A stretch of DNA of 64,000 nucleotides from Prauserella aidingensis (GTDB lineage: Bacteria; Actinomycetota; Actinomycetes; Mycobacteriales; Pseudonocardiaceae). Below, one piece after another: positions 61,390 through 64,000 of the stretch. The notes beneath the pieces were generated by a model. It did no database searches, was not told the DNA's origin, and saw nothing but the letters and a program-made list of their open reading frames with translations. Position 1 is the first letter of the stretch. Every line of letters starts with the position of its first letter. Position numbers and translations under genes: made by a program. The stretch covers positions 186,001 to 250,000 of the forward strand of contig NZ_JAMTCN010000005.1 in assembly GCF_024171865.1 (NCBI RefSeq), in the 5' to 3' direction.

Positions 61390-64000
61390 TTGGCAGTCTC
61401 TCCCGCGAATCAGGCCACTGCTGCGACCACCTCGACGCGCTCGTCAACGGGAATTCCAGGAGCACCGAAGCGGGTCTCATTCGCGAAGATCCGTGAACCG
61501 CTGGCTACTCCTGACCTGCTCGACGTGCAGATCCGGTCTTTCGAATGGTTCACCGGTTCCGAGGCATGGTTCGAACGCGCCGTCAACGACGGCGAGGAGA
61601 ACCCGCTCGGTGGCCTCGCAGAAGTTCTGGGCGAGATCTCGCCCATCGAGGACTTCTCCGGTTCGATGTCCCTCTCCTTCTCCGACCCGCGCTTCGACGA
61701 GGTGAAGGCCTCGGTCGAGGAGTGCAAGGACAAGGACATGACGTACGCGGCGCCGCTGTTCGTCACCGCCGAGTTCGTCAACAACAACACCGGCGAGATC
61801 AAGAGCCAGACGGTCTTCATGGGCGACTTCCCCGTGATGACCGACAAGGGCACGTTCATCATCAACGGCACCGAGCGTGTCGTCGTCTCGCAGCTCGTCC
61901 GGTCGCCCGGCGTCTACTTCGACCAGGCGATCGACAAGTCGACGGACAAGGACGTCTTCAGCGTCAAGATCATTCCGAGCCGTGGTGCGTGGCTCGAGTT
62001 CGACGTCGACAAGCGCGACACCGTCGGTGTGCGCATCGACCGCAAGCGCCGCCAGCCGGTCACCGTCCTGCTGAAGGCCCTCGGCTGGACGACCGAGCAG
62101 ATCCGCGAGCGTTTCTCGTTCTCCGAGACGCTGCTCGCGACGCTCGAGAAGGACTCGACGGCCGGCACCGACGAGGCGCTGCTCGACATCTACCGCAAGC
62201 TGCGCCCCGGTGAGCCGCCGACCAAGGAGAGCGCGCAGACGCTCCTGGAGAACCTGTTCTTCAAGGACAAGCGCTACGACCTCGCCAAGGTCGGCCGGTA
62301 CAAGATCAACAAGAAGCTCGGCATCAACCTGCCGTACGAGACCGGCACGCTGACCGAGGAAGACATCGTCACGACCATCGAGTACCTCGTCCGCCTGCAC
62401 GCGGGCGAGGAGACGATGCAGCCGGGCGAGACCGAGGTGCCCGTCGAGACCGACGACATCGACCACTTCGGCAACCGTCGCCTGCGCACGGTCGGCGAGC
62501 TGATCCAGAACCAGATCCGCGTGGGCCTGTCCCGCATGGAACGCGTGGTCCGCGAGCGGATGACCACCCAGGACGTCGAGGCCATCACGCCGCAGACGCT
62601 GATCAACATCCGCCCGGTCGTCGCCGCGATCCGCGAGTTCTTCGGTACCTCGCAGCTGTCGCAGTTCATGGACCAGAACAACCCGCTGTCGGGCCTGACC
62701 CACAAGCGCCGTCTCTCGGCGCTGGGCCCGGGCGGTCTGTCCCGTGAGCGCGCGGGCATGGACGTGCGAGACGTCCACCCCAGCCACTACGGCCGCATGT
62801 GCCCGATCGAGACCCCTGAGGGCCCGAACATCGGCCTGATCGGTTCGCTGTGCTCCTACGGGCGCGTCAACCCGTTCGGCTTCATCGAGACGCCGTACCG
62901 GAAGGTCGTCGACGGCCGGGTCACCGACGAGGTGCACTACCTGACCGCCGACGAGGAGGACCGTTACGTCAAGGCGCAGGCCAACGCGCCGCTGAACGAG
63001 GACGGCACGTTCGCCGAGGAAGGCGTCCTGGGTCGCCGTAAGGGTGGCGAGGTCGAGCTGATCGACCCGCAGGACATCGACTACATGGACGTGTCGCCGC
63101 GGCAGATGGTCTCCGTCGCGACCGGCATGATCCCGTTCCTCGAGCACGACGACGCCAACCGTGCGCTCATGGGCGCCAACATGCAGCGGCAGGCGGTGCC
63201 GCTGCTGCAGGCCTCGTCGCCGCTGGTCGGCACGGGTGTCGAGCTCACCGCTGCCGTCGACGCCGGTGACGTGGTCGTCGCCGAGCAGGCCGGCGTGGTC
63301 GAGGAACTGTCCGCGGACATGATCACCGTCATGCACGACGACGGGACGCGGAAGACCTACGGGCTCTACAAGTTCCGCCGCACCAACGCGGGCACGTGCT
63401 TCAACCACCGCCCGGTGGTCACCGAGGGCGACCGCGTCGAGCAGGGCCAGGTGCTGGCCGACGGCCCGTCCACCGAGGACGGCGAGATGGCGCTCGGCAA
63501 GAACCTGCTCGTGGCGGTCATGCCGTGGGAGGGCCACAACTACGAGGACGCCATCGTCATCTCGCAGCGGCTGGTCCAGGACGACGTGCTCACCTCGATC
63601 CACATCGAGGAGCACGAGATCGACGCCCGCGACACCAAGCTCGGTGCCGAGGAGATCACCCGGGACATCCCGAACGTCTCCGAGGACGTGCTGGCCGACC
63701 TCGACGAGCGCGGCATCATCCGCATCGGTGCCGAGGTCCGTGACGGCGACATCCTGGTCGGCAAGGTCACGCCGAAGGGCGAGACGGAGCTGACGCCGGA
63801 GGAGCGCCTGCTGCGCGCCATCTTCGGCGAGAAGGCCCGCGAGGTGCGCGACACCTCGCTGAAGGTGCCGCACGGCGAGACCGGCAAGGTCATCGGCATC
63901 CGCGTGTTCTCCCGCGAGGAGGACGACGAGCTGCCCCCGGGCGTCAACGAGCTCGTCCGCGTGTACGTGGCGAAGAAGTCGAAGGTCCAGGACGGCGACA
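61390..64000 (+). CDS. rpoB: DNA-directed RNA polymerase beta subunit (5' 870 codons; runs off the window)
   Basis: Catalytic core subunit of RNA polymerase. Starts at TTG (61390) with AAGGA 7 bases upstream; the first ~30 residues ([18 protein letters not shown]) are variable, then the conserved [28 protein letters not shown]. The rifampicin region (about 62647-62733) reads [27 protein letters not shown], with Asp, His and Ser at the usual resistance positions, so the sequence is of the susceptible type. Roughly 75% of the gene is in the window. Separated from rplJL by the mce locus. Confidence 0.98.
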   Translation, partial: MAVSPANQATAATTSTRSSTGIPGAPKRVSFAKIREPLATPDLLDVQIRSFEWFTGSEAWFERAVNDGEENPLGGLAEVLGEISPIEDFSGSMSLSFSDPRFDEVKASVEECKDKDMTYAAPLFVTAEFVNNNTGEIKSQTVFMGDFPVMTDKGTFIINGTERVVVSQLVRSPGVYFDQAIDKSTDKDVFSVKIIPSRGAWLEFDVDKRDTVGVRIDRKRRQPVTVLLKALGWTTEQIRERFSFSETLLATLEKDSTAGTDEALLDIYRKLRPGEPPTKESAQTLLENLFFKDKRYDLAKVGRYKINKKLGINLPYETGTLTEEDIVTTIEYLVRLHAGEETMQPGETEVPVETDDIDHFGNRRLRTVGELIQNQIRVGLSRMERVVRERMTTQDVEAITPQTLINIRPVVAAIREFFGTSQLSQFMDQNNPLSGLTHKRRLSALGPGGLSRERAGMDVRDVHPSHYGRMCPIETPEGPNIGLIGSLCSYGRVNPFGFIETPYRKVVDGRVTDEVHYLTADEEDRYVKAQANAPLNEDGTFAEEGVLGRRKGGEVELIDPQDIDYMDVSPRQMVSVATGMIPFLEHDDANRALMGANMQRQAVPLLQASSPLVGTGVELTAAVDAGDVVVAEQAGVVEELSADMITVMHDDGTRKTYGLYKFRRTNAGTCFNHRPVVTEGDRVEQGQVLADGPSTEDGEMALGKNLLVAVMPWEGHNYEDAIVISQRLVQDDVLTSIHIEEHEIDARDTKLGAEEITRDIPNVSEDVLADLDERGIIRIGAEVRDGDILVGKVTPKGETELTPEERLLRAIFGEKAREVRDTSLKVPHGETGKVIGIRVFSREEDDELPPGVNELVRVYVAKKSKVQDGD

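Noticed and set aside
61477-63873. Open frame of 798 codons on the minus strand
   Set aside because: It lies wholly antisense to rpoB, is rich in Asp/Val/Arg/Leu typical of shadow frames in GC-rich DNA, and has no ribosome binding site.

Overview
The window reads as a chromosomal stretch of a high-GC actinobacterium, most likely a member of the Pseudonocardiaceae (the Saccharomonospora / Prauserella / Amycolatopsis group). The basis is the rpmG - hadAB - tRNA-Trp - secE - nusG - rplK - rplA - rplJ - rplL - rpoB order, a mycothiol-dependent formaldehyde dehydrogenase, a complete mce lipid-import locus, an actinobacterial-type rpoB with a TTG start, and pervasive ATGA/GTGA stop-start overlaps. 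The genus is an inference; no 16S gene is present. I saw no phage, insertion sequence or CRISPR array.

Layout. 0-8 kb: the end of a metal-ion ABC importer, htpX protease, a TetR/MFS efflux pair with a palindromic operator, rmlA, a secreted Asp-box protein broken by a 23-bp tandem duplication, and a yajQ-family gene. 8-13 kb: tRNA-Tyr, an HNH-type lipoprotein, mscR plus a metallo-beta-lactamase-fold hydrolase (formaldehyde detoxification), a DUF1801 protein and a TetR regulator. 13-17 kb: two overlapping genes for Ig-like (carboxypeptidase-regulatory-like) proteins preceded by a probable 36-codon gene, then a DUF3311 / sodium:solute symporter pair. 17-25 kb: a catabolic cluster with allophanate hydrolase, GntR regulator, NCS2 permease, cyanuric acid amidohydrolase/barbiturase-family enzyme, NCS1 permease, biuret amidohydrolase and an alpha/beta hydrolase. 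Together these could take cyanuric acid or biuret to ammonia and CO2. 26-30 kb: a second GntR regulator divergent from a PEP-mutase/isocitrate-lyase-family enzyme, a glutathione-independent formaldehyde dehydrogenase, and a tyrosine phosphatase. 30-37 kb: DUF309 protein, ctaD, a GNAT protein, and a membrane GGDEF-EAL protein whose GGDEF half looks dead and EAL half intact. 37-48.5 kb: tRNA-Thr, tRNA-Met, rpmG, a streptogrisin-type protease, hadA/hadB-like genes, a YtrA-type GntR with a membrane partner, an aminotransferase, tRNA-Trp and the secE-nusG-L11-L1-L10-L7/L12 series. 48.9-61 kb: mceG, two yrbE permeases, mceA to mceF and two Mce-associated membrane proteins, placed between rplL and rpoB. 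61.4-64 kb: the first 870 codons of rpoB.

Non-coding structure is the most unusual part. Seven intergenic arrays of a degenerate 21-bp unit with core CGTGTTGCG (or its complement) keep almost exact 21-bp spacing. A separate ~54-bp interrupted palindrome occurs twice, downstream of the protease gene and of rplL. Palindromes that look like operators of the local TetR, FCD-GntR and YtrA-GntR regulators are also visible, including TTGTATAC-type sites that link the symporter at 15 kb with the catabolic cluster at 19 kb, and GTGATCAC-type sites that link the second GntR, the lyase and the formaldehyde dehydrogenase.
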